A stretch of DNA of 64,000 bases from Nocardia thailandica NBRC 100428 (GCF_000308795.1 NZ_BAGK01000312.1:21747-85746); one strand, 5' to 3'. Shown: positions 17,019-25,114, numbered from the stretch's first letter. Notes: generated by a model not told the origin, from the letters alone. Program-made: numbers and translations.

Positions 17019-19610
17019 ATGTCCGCGTCACAGAAGAAGGCCCCGACCGCTACCGGGAGAGGAGCGGTCGGGGCCACCGAGAAAGGCCGCCCGCCAATGA
17101 CGACTTTCAGCCCTGAGCTTACCAGTCGCGAGGTCGCCGAGACCTACGCCGACAACGGCTGGAGCCCCTTCCCGCTCCCCGCTGGGAAGAAGTTCCCACC
17201 GCCCGACGGGACCACCGGCCACGTGCCGGACGTCGACCCGGACACCGCGCTGGCGCTGTTCGACGAGGACGCCGACACGAATATCGGTCTACGGCTCGGC
17301 GGCGACGTGATCGGTATCGACGTCGACCAGTACGGCGACAAGCGGGGCGCGGACAACCTCGCCGCCCTGGTCGCCCGGCTCGGCCCGCTCCCCGACACCT
17401 ACCGCTCCACTCGCCGGGGTGCCGACAACCCGTCGGGCATCCGCTTCTACCGCGTGCCGACCGGCCGTCGGTGGAAGGGAAAAGCGGGGGACGGTATCGA
17501 CGTCATTCAGCGGACCCACCGCTACGCGGCCGTCTGGCCTTCGCGGGTCGACGGCGGGACCTATCAGTGGTTCGGGCCGAACGGTGCTGTGCTGCACGGC
17601 GTCCCGAAGGTCTCGGCCCTGCCGGTGCTCCCCGCCGCGTGGGTCGCCCACCTCACCCGAGGCGCGGCCACCCCGGACCGGTCGACCCCGCGCGAGCTCG
17701 ACAGTGACCCGCGCGGGTGGCTCGCCGAGAACGTTCCCGGCTACGCCGACGAGATGTCGCCGGAACTGGCACGGTTCACCGACCCCGAGCGCCTCGCCGC
17801 CCAGATGTCCGGCAACGGGCACGACGGCTTGCTGTCGGCGACGAAACATGTTGTGCGCCTCGCGGTTGAGGGCCGCGCCGGACTCGGGACCGCGCTCGAC
17901 GCCGTCGAAACCGCATTCCGCGGGGAGGTCACCGGACGCCGGTCGGACGATGTCGACGGCGAGGTGTTCCGCGTGATCGCCGGAGAGGTCGCGCAAGTCC
18001 GGGACGAACTCGCCGCCGGTGCATTGGTGCTCGCGACCCGCGCGAGCTACCGCGACCAGGACGCCCACCAGGACACCCGCGCCGTACTGGCGCAGCTACG
18101 GCGCGCGCTCGACAGCGGCACCATGGAGGTAGACGCCGAGCAGTTCTCGCAAAGCGACAGCGGCAACGCCGAAATGTTCCTGTCGTCCTACGACGGCCGC
18201 ATGGTCGTACTCACCGACCGCGCGGCCTTCCGCTACTGGAACGGTGAGCGGTGGGTCACCTACGAACAGGACGGTGTCACCACCGAGATTTGGCGGGCAG
18301 GGGTCGCCGAGCCGCTCGAACGGGCCGCGCTGGTATGGGACCGGCGGGCCGATGAACTCGAACGCGCCGGAGATCAGGCCGCCGCGAAGGACGCCCGGCG
18401 GTGTGCCGCCGAGCGCCGCAAGCGGGCCGACGCATCCCAGAACCGACGCCAATACCGCGACGGGCTCGCGCAGGCCCGGAACGTAGACGGCTACCAACAA
18501 CCCTCGACGAGGTGGGACAACTCGCCGCTGTTGGGAGCGGGTCCCGCTGTGGTCGACCCGGCACGCTACACCGAAACCAGCGACGCCGCCGACCTTGTCC
18601 GACCCGCTCGGCGAGCCGACTTCGTCTCTCGCTCTATCGGTTTCGAGTTCGAGCCTGACGCGCACGGCCCCTACGTAGACAAGTTCCTTGCGCTATTCCT
18701 GCCCGACGAGGTTCTACGGGCCGACGTGTTCCGGGTGCTCGGCGCGGCGGCGCTGTCCGTCGGTAACCCGCTCGGCAAGTTGATCGTCCTGCGCGGCGCA
18801 CCGTCCACCGGCAAGAGCACCACACTGGACCTACTCGCCGCCTCGCTCGGCGAATACGCGGGCACCGTGTCGTCTGCGGTGTTCCGGGCACCGACCCACG
18901 ACAACGCCTCGCCGGAACTGGCGAACGCGCTGGACTGGCGACTGGTCACCCTGTCCGAGTCCTCGCGCCGTGACCACCTACACGCCGACGTCGTGAAGCG
19001 GCTTACCGGCGGGCTCGACCAGATCAGCGTCCGGCGGCTGTACTCGAACGACGTCGTGACCAAGGTTCCGGCGTTCGCGCCGATCATGGCGACGAACGCC
19101 ATGCCGACCATCCGCGACGCCGACCAGGCGGTGAAAAAGCGGCTGTTGGTCCTGCCGTTCGACGTTCAACACCTCGACGGCCCGCTACAGGGCTATCCCG
19201 TCACCAATGCCGACCGATCGCACATGCTGCGCATGTTGATCAACGGCTACGCCGATCACGCACGGCGCGGCCTGTCCGACCTACACCCCGCGATCGGCGC
19301 GGCCACCGCCGAGGCGTTCGCGGACACCTCCCCGTTCCAGAAGTGGTGTGCCGAGTGTCTGGTGAGGGCCGGGGACCTCGCGCCAGGGTCGCGCGTGGGC
19401 TCGGCGGACGCCTGGGAGATGTTCGCGCGCTGGCAGGACGCCGAGCGGATGAACGGCACCGAGCGGATCACCCGAGGCGAGTTCCTGTCGGCGATGCGCG
19501 ACGCCTACGGCCCCGCCGACACCGTCGCCAAGATCAAGCAACCAACAGGGAAATGGAGGACGGCCCGCGTATATGCGGGCGTCCGCTGGCGCACAGACCC
19601 GCGCGCCTAG
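17019..19610 (+). CDS. bifunctional primase-polymerase / SF3 helicase (phage P4-type)
   Basis: 863 aa from ATG 17019 (a second candidate start is ATG 17097). It would initiate replication of the element. The Prim-Pol domain is residues ~28-240: AETYADNGWSPFPLPAGKK, GGDVIGIDVDQYG with the catalytic Asp pair near 100, and IDVIQRTHRYAAVWPSR. A D5-N-like region follows (~385-490). The SF3 helicase comes last: Walker A GAPSTGKST near 593, RLVTLSESSRRDHLHADVVK, the sensor stretch APIMATNAMPTI, and KKRLLVLPFDV. Length and order match plasmid/phage primase P4-family proteins. It is followed by a stand-alone relative of its D5-N-like region. Confidence 0.94.
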   Translation: MSASQKKAPTATGRGAVGATEKGRPPMTTFSPELTSREVAETYADNGWSPFPLPAGKKFPPPDGTTGHVPDVDPDTALALFDEDADTNIGLRLGGDVIGIDVDQYGDKRGADNLAALVARLGPLPDTYRSTRRGADNPSGIRFYRVPTGRRWKGKAGDGIDVIQRTHRYAAVWPSRVDGGTYQWFGPNGAVLHGVPKVSALPVLPAAWVAHLTRGAATPDRSTPRELDSDPRGWLAENVPGYADEMSPELARFTDPERLAAQMSGNGHDGLLSATKHVVRLAVEGRAGLGTALDAVETAFRGEVTGRRSDDVDGEVFRVIAGEVAQVRDELAAGALVLATRASYRDQDAHQDTRAVLAQLRRALDSGTMEVDAEQFSQSDSGNAEMFLSSYDGRMVVLTDRAAFRYWNGERWVTYEQDGVTTEIWRAGVAEPLERAALVWDRRADELERAGDQAAAKDARRCAAERRKRADASQNRRQYRDGLAQARNVDGYQQPSTRWDNSPLLGAGPAVVDPARYTETSDAADLVRPARRADFVSRSIGFEFEPDAHGPYVDKFLALFLPDEVLRADVFRVLGAAALSVGNPLGKLIVLRGAPSTGKSTTLDLLAASLGEYAGTVSSAVFRAPTHDNASPELANALDWRLVTLSESSRRDHLHADVVKRLTGGLDQISVRRLYSNDVVTKVPAFAPIMATNAMPTIRDADQAVKKRLLVLPFDVQHLDGPLQGYPVTNADRSHMLRMLINGYADHARRGLSDLHPAIGAATAEAFADTSPFQKWCAECLVRAGDLAPGSRVGSADAWEMFARWQDAERMNGTERITRGEFLSAMRDAYGPADTVAKIKQPTGKWRTARVYAGVRWRTDPRA

Positions 19611-19674
19611 AACACGACCGACACCCCGGCGGCCGGATGGGCCCCGCCGGGCTCAAGAGAGAGACAACCACCAA

Positions 19675-20148
19675 ATGACCGCCTCCCAGATGTTCACCAC
19701 CGAACACGCCACTCCCACCGAATTGCGGAACCTGGCGGCCGACGCCGTGCCGATCGACGCGACCCGGTACGGCAGCGGCAAGAACGACACCGCCGAGATA
19801 TTCCTAGCGAGCTACGGCGGGCGCGTCGTCGGCGTCCCGCAGCGCCACGAATTCGCGGTGTGGACCGGCCACCGCTGGGCTGCCGTCGACCTTGTCCACG
19901 TCGCCGGTTCCTTGTGGCGCAAGGGTGTCTGTGATCCGCTGCGAAACGCCGCCGACCGCCTCGACGCCGAGGCCGACCAGTTGGAGCGGGCAGGATTCGA
20001 GGAGACCGCCGAGGAGACGCGCAAGCGCGCGACCGAATACCGGCGGCGCGCGCTCGCGGCGGGCAACCTACCCGCGATTACGGCCGCGCTGCGCTACGCC
20101 CTGACCATCCGGCAAGCCCCGCCCACTGGCCCCGAGCCCGAGCCGTAG
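19675..20148 (+). CDS. stand-alone protein resembling the primase's D5-N-like segment
   Basis: 157 aa from ATG 19675. Residues ~40-140 resemble primase residues ~385-490: EIFLASYGGRVVGVPQRHEF here and EMFLSSYDGRMVVLTDRAAF there, then a W-x-G-x-R/HRW pattern, DPLRNAADRLDAEADQLERA here and EPLERAALVWDRRADELERA there, and an Arg-rich helix. This suggests an internal duplication now carried separately, perhaps as a primase-helicase regulator or subunit. The gene ends at a strong bidirectional hairpin. The similarity was seen by eye, not by a scored alignment. Confidence 0.75.
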   Translation: MTASQMFTTEHATPTELRNLAADAVPIDATRYGSGKNDTAEIFLASYGGRVVGVPQRHEFAVWTGHRWAAVDLVHVAGSLWRKGVCDPLRNAADRLDAEADQLERAGFEETAEETRKRATEYRRRALAAGNLPAITAALRYALTIRQAPPTGPEPEP

Positions 20149-20176
20149 GCGTAGCCGTAGGCGTAGGCGTAGCCGA
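20143..20176. repeat. short tandem TAGGCG/TAGCCG hexamers
   Basis: Five or more hexamers of the form GTAGGC/GTAGCC run together at the end of the preceding gene and past its stop (GCCGTAGGCGTAGCCGTAGG...). Probably slippage-generated; no function evident. Confidence 0.6.
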
Positions 20177-20180
20177 CGAG

Positions 20181-20208
20181 CACCCCGGACCCGCTACGGG
20201 CCGGGGTG
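20181..20208. terminator. bidirectional terminator between convergent genes
   Basis: CACCCCGG-A-CCCG-CTA-CGGG-CCGGGGTG is an almost perfect hairpin between the stop of the plus gene (20148) and the stop of the minus gene (20235). It is followed by TTCT on the plus strand. Confidence 0.75.
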
Positions 20209-20234
20209 TTCTGCTGTCCGAGCACGGGACCCGG

Positions 20235-20438
20235 CTACGTGAGCGGGTACCCGTCCCGCGAGTACTTGCATTCGACCGAACCGAGATTGAGCGGGTCGCC
20301 GAGCGTCTGGCGCTTCTTGTACATCTGTTGGTGCTGCTGGCACAGCGGGACGCCGAGCACCGTACTGGAGTGCTGGGGGTACGGGCACCCGTCGAGCTGA
20401 CACATGGTCGCGGGTAGGCGTTTCAACGGTTCGCGCAT
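20235..20438 (-). CDS. small zinc-finger protein
   Basis: 67 aa from ATG 20438 with GGAG 8 bp upstream; a longer in-frame reading (to 20771) is Pro/Arg-rich and probably non-coding. Cysteines and histidines CQLDGC...CQQHQQMYKKR form a likely zinc finger resembling those of phage HNH / endonuclease VII-like proteins, but there is no nuclease motif. It ends in CKYSRDGYPLT. It is transcribed away from the iteron-like region, facing the primase operon. Confidence 0.65.
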   Translation of the reverse strand: MREPLKRLPATMCQLDGCPYPQHSSTVLGVPLCQQHQQMYKKRQTLGDPLNLGSVECKYSRDGYPLT

Positions 20439-20713
20439 CGCTGTCACTCCGGTGTCGGTGGTCTCGGCGCGCTCGCGCCGGGGAGGTCGATTGTCCCGCA
20501 GCGCGCGGGGTACCGGGGGCGAGTCGACGGGCGGCCGAGAGGTGGCGTGAGACTGCGCACCACTGGCGCGAGCACCGGGACGGGGTAGGGGTCCGCTCAC
20601 GGGCCCGTGTCCACGGTGGCCGGACAGGGGTAGGGGTCCCACTGGCGGGAGTCGGTCGGCGCGGCGGTGGCTCGGCGGGAGGGGTCGCGGTGGGCAGGGG
20701 TCCGGGCAGGAAT

Positions 20714-21025
20714 GTAACCACCACGGGCAAACGTAACCACGTCTGACCTGCACAAACGCCAGCATTGCCACAAACGTGGCAACGACGTAACCACCTTTGT
20801 AACCACAATAAGCGCAGGTCAGACCACTTTTTTCTACGTTTCTACGCTTTCTACGTGTGATAGCCAGCGGTCCCCTACGGCAGTGGGGGACCTATGCGAC
20901 CGGGCCGGAGATGAGTTGTATATGGACTTTCACTGTGTAGAAAACGTAGAAACGTAGAAGAACCACTTACTACCTGCGGAGATAGTGGTTACAAACTGTT
21001 CTACAAAGTGGTTACAAATGGTTAC
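20714..21025. repeat. symmetric iteron-like region, candidate origin of replication of the element
   Basis: An AT-rich island holds four copies of GTAACCAC on the plus strand (20714, 20733, 20787, 20799) and mirror copies GTGGTTAC at 20985 and 21008, with TGGTTAC at 21019. Inside these are three TCTACG boxes (20833, 20841, 20850), mirrored by T/CGTAGA at 20936, 20945 and 20953. In the centre is a hairpin GGTCCCC / GGGGACC (20869-20892). The repeats are therefore ordered as a large palindrome around ~20.9 kb. This looks like a replication origin or a bidirectional operator. It lies ~1 kb from the primase-helicase gene, as in P4-type elements. Confidence 0.8.
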
Positions 21026-21029
21026 GTTT

Positions 21030-21828
21030 TTGCCCGATCGGTGAGCCGGGACCGACCCCGAGCGGGTCGCGGGTGGGTGGCCGGGTGGTAGTCGTCGTGT
21101 CGATGGCGTCCGAGTCGGCGGGATGGTCGACGTCGGCGAGGTGGTCGGGCCGCTGTGCGCGCCGGAGAGTCACCAGCGGGAGCGGGACGAACAGCGGCGA
21201 GACCGGACGACGGACGCGCGCCAGCGAGGCGACCAGGGGTCACCACGGCACACCAGACGAGGGCCGACCGGGCACCGCCGAGACGGGCCGGAAGGGGTAG
21301 GGGTGGGAGGTCCCCCGGTATGCTCGACAGGGGCGCAGCCGCGTACTGCCGGCCGGGACGGCCCTCGGTCGTATCGCATGGAATATCCAGCCAAAATAGC
21401 CTCTGACCTGCGGTTTTATGCCCCGCGGCTTCGTCTCCCGCCACTCCCCGGCCGCGCCGGGACCGCCTCGCGCCGTGGGGAGTTCGCCGCGTCCGACAAC
21501 CGCGAACAGGGCACCGCCCGCCAGCGGGTCGCGCCAGACGCCACCGACGGCCACAACTCGCACCGGGCACCCCGGCGACCGAGGAACGTGCCCACGGCCG
21601 CACCGTCGACACCAGGGCCGCGCAGCACCCACCACCGGCCGCACCCCGGCAAGCGCCACCACCTCGCCGCCGCGAGCGGGGGCCGCCGCGAGCGGGTCGC
21701 GCACCCCGGCGGGTCCGTCGCCGACCACCACCGCCCCGGCGACCACCGGGCACTTTTGACACGGCGTGCGATCCTGGAGACATACCCGAACCCGGTAGGG
21801 GTAAATAGCGAGAAGAGCGAGCACGGAC
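21030..21828. other. ~800 bp without a convincing gene
   Basis: Very GC-rich sequence with long overlapping open frames in several registers, none with normal protein composition (Arg/Pro/Gly-rich in all). A long plus frame from 21123 runs through the TerS gene in another register and is rejected. An HNH gene, often found before TerS, was looked for and not seen. Confidence 0.5.
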
Positions 21829-22269
21829 ATGGCGAACACGAGGAAGCGGGGCCGGACCACCGGCGGCGGCGAGCTGGCAAAGTTCTACGCCGACAAGGCG
21901 GCCGAGGCGGGCGTTCTCCTGGACCCCGACGACGAGGTACTGATTACGCAGGCCGCCGAGACACTCGACCTGATCGACGAGCTACAGGCCAACCTGGACG
22001 CGAACGGCGTCATGCTGTTGACGGCGGCCGGTACCCCCAAGGTGAACCCGGCGAGCGTGGAAATCCGCCAACAGCGGCTATCGCTCGCGCGCCTGACGGT
22101 GTTGATCGACCGCCGGATACGCGAGGCCGTTGGCGGTGGCGGGATGCTGCACGGCGGACAACCCGGACCGCGCGGGGTCTACGGCGGTACCAGCGGGGAC
22201 GGTTCGCCGAACAGCGGTCGCAACGCGGCGGCGGCGCAGCGGCGCGGCCGGGGCAAGGTGGCGCGGTAA
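21829..22269 (+). CDS. P27-type phage terminase small subunit
   Basis: 146 aa from ATG 21829. The small terminase subunit recognises packaging sites on phage DNA. The order of features fits the P27 family: a basic N-terminus (ANTRKRGRTTGGGELAKFYA), then LITQAAETLDLIDELQANLD, the hallmark NGVMLLTAAGTPKVNPASVE, and IRQQRLSLARLTVLIDRRI. A Gly/Arg tail follows. No large terminase subunit is nearby. A lone TerS in an element with integrase and primase is characteristic of satellites that redirect helper packaging. The family is named from pattern, not from a search. Confidence 0.78.
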   Translation: MANTRKRGRTTGGGELAKFYADKAAEAGVLLDPDDEVLITQAAETLDLIDELQANLDANGVMLLTAAGTPKVNPASVEIRQQRLSLARLTVLIDRRIREAVGGGGMLHGGQPGPRGVYGGTSGDGSPNSGRNAAAAQRRGRGKVAR

Positions 22270-22658
22270 TGGCACGGCTCGCACCGGTCACCGGCCCCGC
22301 GAACACCGCCGCGCGCCGCCCCGGCGCGCTCACGTTCGCCGACGTCCCGAAGCGCCTGCGGCCGTCGGCGTTCCGGCGCTGGCTCGCCGACGTCCCCACC
22401 ACCCCGCGCACCGACGACGAGCGGGACGCGGCCTACGGCGGGGATTGGCAGGCCAACCCGTTCACCCGGCACCCCGCGCCGCCGGACTCGGCGACATTGC
22501 CCCCGCCGTTCGCGCACTGGCGCGAGCAAGTCGCGAGCCAGCGCCACCACGACGCCTATATCGGGTGGCTCGCCGACAACGGGCTGACCTCCCCGGCCGG
22601 GGTCGCGCCTCGCGCGTGGCGCTGGTCGTCCTTGGTGGCGTGGGAGGCGGGCCGGTGA
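22269..22658 (+). CDS. hypothetical protein coupled to TerS
   Basis: 129 aa; its ATG overlaps the TerS stop (TAATG). It contains GALTFADVPKRLRPSAFRRW, ERDAAYGGDWQANPFT and HHDAYIGWLADNGL. It is a well-formed globular protein rich in Trp, Arg and Pro, with no family recognised. Position suggests a packaging-related or helper-interference role; this is inference only. Confidence 0.72.
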   Translation: MARLAPVTGPANTAARRPGALTFADVPKRLRPSAFRRWLADVPTTPRTDDERDAAYGGDWQANPFTRHPAPPDSATLPPPFAHWREQVASQRHHDAYIGWLADNGLTSPAGVAPRAWRWSSLVAWEAGR

Positions 22659-23218
22659 ACGACGACGACCGCCGCACCGTCCCGGCCGAGGCCGACGGCC
22701 CCGCCCGTCTGTTCGTACCGAAGCGGTGCGCACGCGGCCACGAATTGACCCCGCGCACAACGACGATCAAGACACGGTTCGCGGGCAAGCGATGCGAGCC
22801 GATCGGGTGGGAGTGCGTGCGGTGCCTGCGCGCCCTGCTCTGGCAAGCGCACTACCCCGGCAAGCGAGTACCGGCCGACGTGCTCGCCGAGGAACTCTTT
22901 ACCCGCCAGATGAACGAGACCGTGCACGGCCGCCGAGCCGACTGGACGCGGCGCGTCGTGTTCCGGTCGGGGTGGCAGTTCACCGACCCGGACCCGACTC
23001 CCGAACTTCGCGCCGCCCGAGTCGGGGTGTGCGCCAACGGACACCGGCAACACCCCGACCGCGTCTACGTCGCGAGCGACGGCCGCGAGTTCTGCCGAAC
23101 CTGCCGCGCGGAACAGGCCCGCCGTCGGCGGGCAGGGCTACCCAAACCCCCGGACCCGCGACCGAACCGGCTACGCGAGCGGTACGCGGCGGGGATGGCG
23201 TCGGCGGTGAGCGCGTGA
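22655..23218 (+). CDS. two-zinc-finger protein, HNH-like without clear catalytic motif
   Basis: 187 aa from GTG 22655, overlapping the previous stop (GTGA). The first cysteine cluster is KRCARGHEL...RCEPIGWECVRC (residues ~24-60). The second is VCANGHRQHPDRVYVASDG then REFCRTCRAEQARRRRAG (~130-165), the zinc-ribbon plus basic helix seen in many phage HNH-associated proteins. It probably binds DNA. I cannot point to a complete HNH triad, so nuclease activity is uncertain. Confidence 0.75.
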   Translation: MNDDDRRTVPAEADGPARLFVPKRCARGHELTPRTTTIKTRFAGKRCEPIGWECVRCLRALLWQAHYPGKRVPADVLAEELFTRQMNETVHGRRADWTRRVVFRSGWQFTDPDPTPELRAARVGVCANGHRQHPDRVYVASDGREFCRTCRAEQARRRRAGLPKPPDPRPNRLRERYAAGMASAVSA

Positions 23219-23448
23219 GCCGCCGGCCCGGTACCAGCGGGTCGGACCCGACGGCGCGGGTCGCGGTCGCGGCCATCGACCGCGAACGGGCCGGTGTCGC
23301 AACGGGATGGCGCGCCCACTACGACCCGCACCGGCGGCCGGTTACAGACGACGAGCGGGCCGAGGCCGCGTCGCTCGGGTGGGAGGGGTGGCGGCAGGCG
23401 TGCGCGTACCGCGCCTACCGGCGAGCGCGGTTCGGGGCCGGGGCGTGA
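23215..23448 (+). CDS. small basic hypothetical protein
   Basis: 77 aa from GTG 23215 (GTGA overlap). It contains VAVAAIDRERAGVATGWRAHY and SLGWEGWRQACAYRAYRRAR. It is coupled on both sides within the TerS operon. Function unknown. Confidence 0.62.
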   Translation: MSRRPGTSGSDPTARVAVAAIDRERAGVATGWRAHYDPHRRPVTDDERAEAASLGWEGWRQACAYRAYRRARFGAGA

Positions 23449-23633
23449 TCGTCGTGCGGGTGTTCGGCCGCGAGGTGCTCGCGATCGGCCGTGACAGCCG
23501 CGACGGGGAGGACGGCGACGCCACCGGGGCCGCCGACCTCACCGGCGGGACCTACGAACTCGCCGACTACTACCCCGGCCGTCATGAGGTGACGTTGTCG
23601 GATCGTCGGCCCCGCTTCGGGTTCCACGCCTAG
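23445..23633 (+). CDS. small hypothetical protein at the end of the TerS operon
   Basis: 62 aa from GTG 23445 (GTGA overlap). It contains VRVFGREVLAIGRD and GGTYELADYYPGRHEVTLSD and looks like a small beta-rich domain. It is the last of five genes in a row joined by TAATG or GTGA overlaps. Function unknown. Confidence 0.6.
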   Translation: MIVVRVFGREVLAIGRDSRDGEDGDATGAADLTGGTYELADYYPGRHEVTLSDRRPRFGFHA

Positions 23634-23657
23634 CGGGACCGGGTCGGGGCCGGTCTC

Positions 23658-23663
23658 TATGCT
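23658..23663 (+). promoter_or_regulatory. -10 box of a probable leaderless promoter
   Basis: TATGCT is followed by CTGCGGC and GTG 23671. The spacing and the CTGC sequence match the repressor promoter (TATAGT-CTGCAAG-ATG), suggesting this gene is expressed from its own leaderless promoter in the integrated state. Confidence 0.45.
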
Positions 23664-23670
23664 CTGCGGC

Positions 23671-24258
23671 GTGGATACGTCCGACATCATCGCCACCGTC
23701 GCCGCCGTGTTGGCGTTCGGGAGCGCCTGCGTTTCTGCGTGGGCGTTGAAGTACGCCCGTAGTCAGGCCGAGACGGCGAAGAAGGCACTAGCGGCGGCCG
23801 AGCGGGCCGCGACCGCTGGCGAGAAGTCGGCCGAGTCCGCCGACAAGGCCGCTGGGGAGGCGCAGCGCTCGGCGGACGCGGCCGAGGAGTCGAACCGGAT
23901 CGCGGCGCGGGCACTGGAGTTGTCCGAGCCCCCGGCGGTTGCGTGGCAAATCGAGAGCACGCCGAGCGGGACGTACTACCTGCGCAATGTGGGCACGCGG
24001 GAGGCGACAGGGGTTACCGCTGATAGCTCCCGGACGCCCGCGCGGCGGCACGCGCTCCCCGAGAACGTCACCGTCGCCGCCGGGGACGCCGTTCGGTTCA
24101 TGACGAGCAATCCCCCGGCGTCGCTGTTTCTCACCTGGGACGGGCAGACCGAACCGGTTGCGGTCCCTATGCCTCCACCACTAGCGAGCAACGGACCCCG
24201 TGGAATTGCTCCCCGCCATCGGAATGACTTGCCGCCGTTCACGTTTGGTGGTCAGTAG
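23671..24258 (+). CDS. membrane-anchored coiled-coil protein, possible satellite cargo
   Basis: 195 aa from GTG 23671 (ATG 23659 is the alternative, adding four residues). One N-terminal transmembrane helix (IIATVAAVLAFGSACVSAWA) is followed by an Ala/Glu/Lys-rich coiled coil to ~residue 85 (KKALAAAERAATAGEKSAES). A beta-rich domain then follows (AVAWQIESTPSGTYYLRNVG, ENVTVAAGDAVRFMT, ASLFLTWDGQTEPVAV). It has its own apparent promoter and converges with the next minus gene, overlapping it by 7 bp. A surface- or membrane-located exclusion or defence role is possible but not shown. Confidence 0.7.
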   Translation: MDTSDIIATVAAVLAFGSACVSAWALKYARSQAETAKKALAAAERAATAGEKSAESADKAAGEAQRSADAAEESNRIAARALELSEPPAVAWQIESTPSGTYYLRNVGTREATGVTADSSRTPARRHALPENVTVAAGDAVRFMTSNPPASLFLTWDGQTEPVAVPMPPPLASNGPRGIAPRHRNDLPPFTFGGQ

Positions 24259-24431
24259 TAGTCGGGTCGACGTCGGCCGCGCCGGTTGGCATCTCGTCGA
24301 CGTTCCGCCTCGACGCGCTCGCGGATGTGCTCGACGGTGCGTTCCGGCGGTATGCGCTGCGGCCACCAGATCGCCGCGACCAGGACGACGAGCGGCAGGC
24401 CGACCGCGACCACCCACCCGAGCGCGATCAC
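24252..24431 (-). CDS. 59-aa single-pass membrane protein
   Basis: GTG 24431 overlaps the upstream gene's stop (GTGA). It has one transmembrane segment (VIALGWVVAVGLPLVVLVAA) and then a charged cytoplasmic tail (RTVEHIRERVEAERRRDANR). It is last of three coupled tiny genes. Function unknown. Confidence 0.6.
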   Translation of the reverse strand: MIALGWVVAVGLPLVVLVAAIWWPQRIPPERTVEHIRERVEAERRRDANRRGRRRPDYY

Positions 24432-24658
24432 CCGTCGGCCCTCACGCCCGCGCCGTTGAGCGGGGCGGGTCGACCGTCGCGCGCTTCGGCCGCCGTGAGC
24501 CAATCGGCGACGTTGTCCAACGTCCCGGTGACGACCACGCGGAACGGGCTGCACAACTCCCACCCGTACGGCGGTTCGGGTGCTCGCCGGATCGACAGCG
24601 ACCGGCGCGCGGCCCGCTTGGTGAGCGCGTCGAGCCGGGGTTGTATCGCGCTGCTCAT
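24428..24658 (-). CDS. 76-aa hypothetical protein
   Basis: ATG 24658 overlaps the upstream stop (ATGA). It contains RLDALTKRAARRSLSIRRAP, GWELCSPFRVVVTGTLDNVA and DWLTAAEARDG. It looks like a small folded protein. It is in a three-gene coupled cluster and is not recognised. Confidence 0.62.
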   Translation of the reverse strand: MSSAIQPRLDALTKRAARRSLSIRRAPEPPYGWELCSPFRVVVTGTLDNVADWLTAAEARDGRPAPLNGAGVRADG

Positions 24659-24780
24659 GACGCGCGCCGCTTCGGTTCCCACCGTTCGAGCGCTTCCAAC
24701 AGTCGCCGAATGACGGTCGGCGGCGCGCTCGGCACCGGGTGCGGTCGTTTCGTGTGCGGCGTGCGCTGGGGTAGTGACAC
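24655..24780 (-). CDS. 41-aa basic small protein, first gene of a coupled trio
   Basis: GTG 24780 with a perfect AGGAGG 6 bp upstream. The N-terminus is Pro/Arg/His-rich, then VIRRLLEALERWEPKRRAS forms a helix. Its stop overlaps the next ATG. The start site is unusually strong for such a short gene. Confidence 0.55.
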   Translation of the reverse strand: MSLPQRTPHTKRPHPVPSAPPTVIRRLLEALERWEPKRRAS

Positions 24781-24964
24781 GGTCCCCTCCTGGCGGTGCT
24801 CTGCGTGGCGAATGCGCCCACCGCCGGAGAGCTTTCGCCATCGTCCGCGTAGCTCACTACGCCCGATGTGCCGAGCATCGGCGCCCGGTATACCCCGGCG
24901 GTGGGGCTGTGTGAATCCTGCGCGCCGAGCACCGGGCGAACCGGTAGCCATCAACCACCGTGCG

Positions 24965-24987
24965 AGGTAGGGGGATTCCCCCTACCT
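24965..24987. promoter_or_regulatory. perfect 10-bp palindrome between divergent genes
   Basis: AGGTAGGGGG-ATT-CCCCCTACCT lies between the divergent tiny-gene trio and the XRE gene. It is a candidate operator, or a cruciform/terminator-type hairpin. Confidence 0.5.
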
Positions 24988-25050
24988 GACTCCCTGGTGA
25001 GACCACACCAGCGGCCCTATCCTGGGGTGACCTCTTCGCGGAGGACATCG

Positions 25051-25072
25051 CCCCCGGCCGACGGGCCGGGGG
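25051..25072 (+). promoter_or_regulatory. leader hairpin before the XRE gene
   Basis: CCCCCGGCC-GACG-GGCCGGGGG, a 9-bp stem with a tetraloop, lies 42 bp upstream of ATG 25115. It is downstream of a possible -10 (TATCCT near 25018), so it would be in the 5' untranslated region. It may act as an attenuator or stabiliser. Confidence 0.45.
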
Positions 25073-25114
25073 TATCCGCGAGGCGGTCCCATCCCGCGAA
25101 GAAGGCAGGCCGCT

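Noticed and set aside
20194..20808. Longer minus-strand ORFs over the small zinc-finger gene
   Set aside because: The N-terminal parts are Pro/Arg-rich, and one runs into the iteron-like region. ATG 20438 has a ribosome-binding site.
21123..22658. 511-codon plus-strand frame through the TerS region
   Set aside because: Its composition is abnormal (Arg/His/Gly/Pro-rich) and it runs through TerS and its neighbour in another register.
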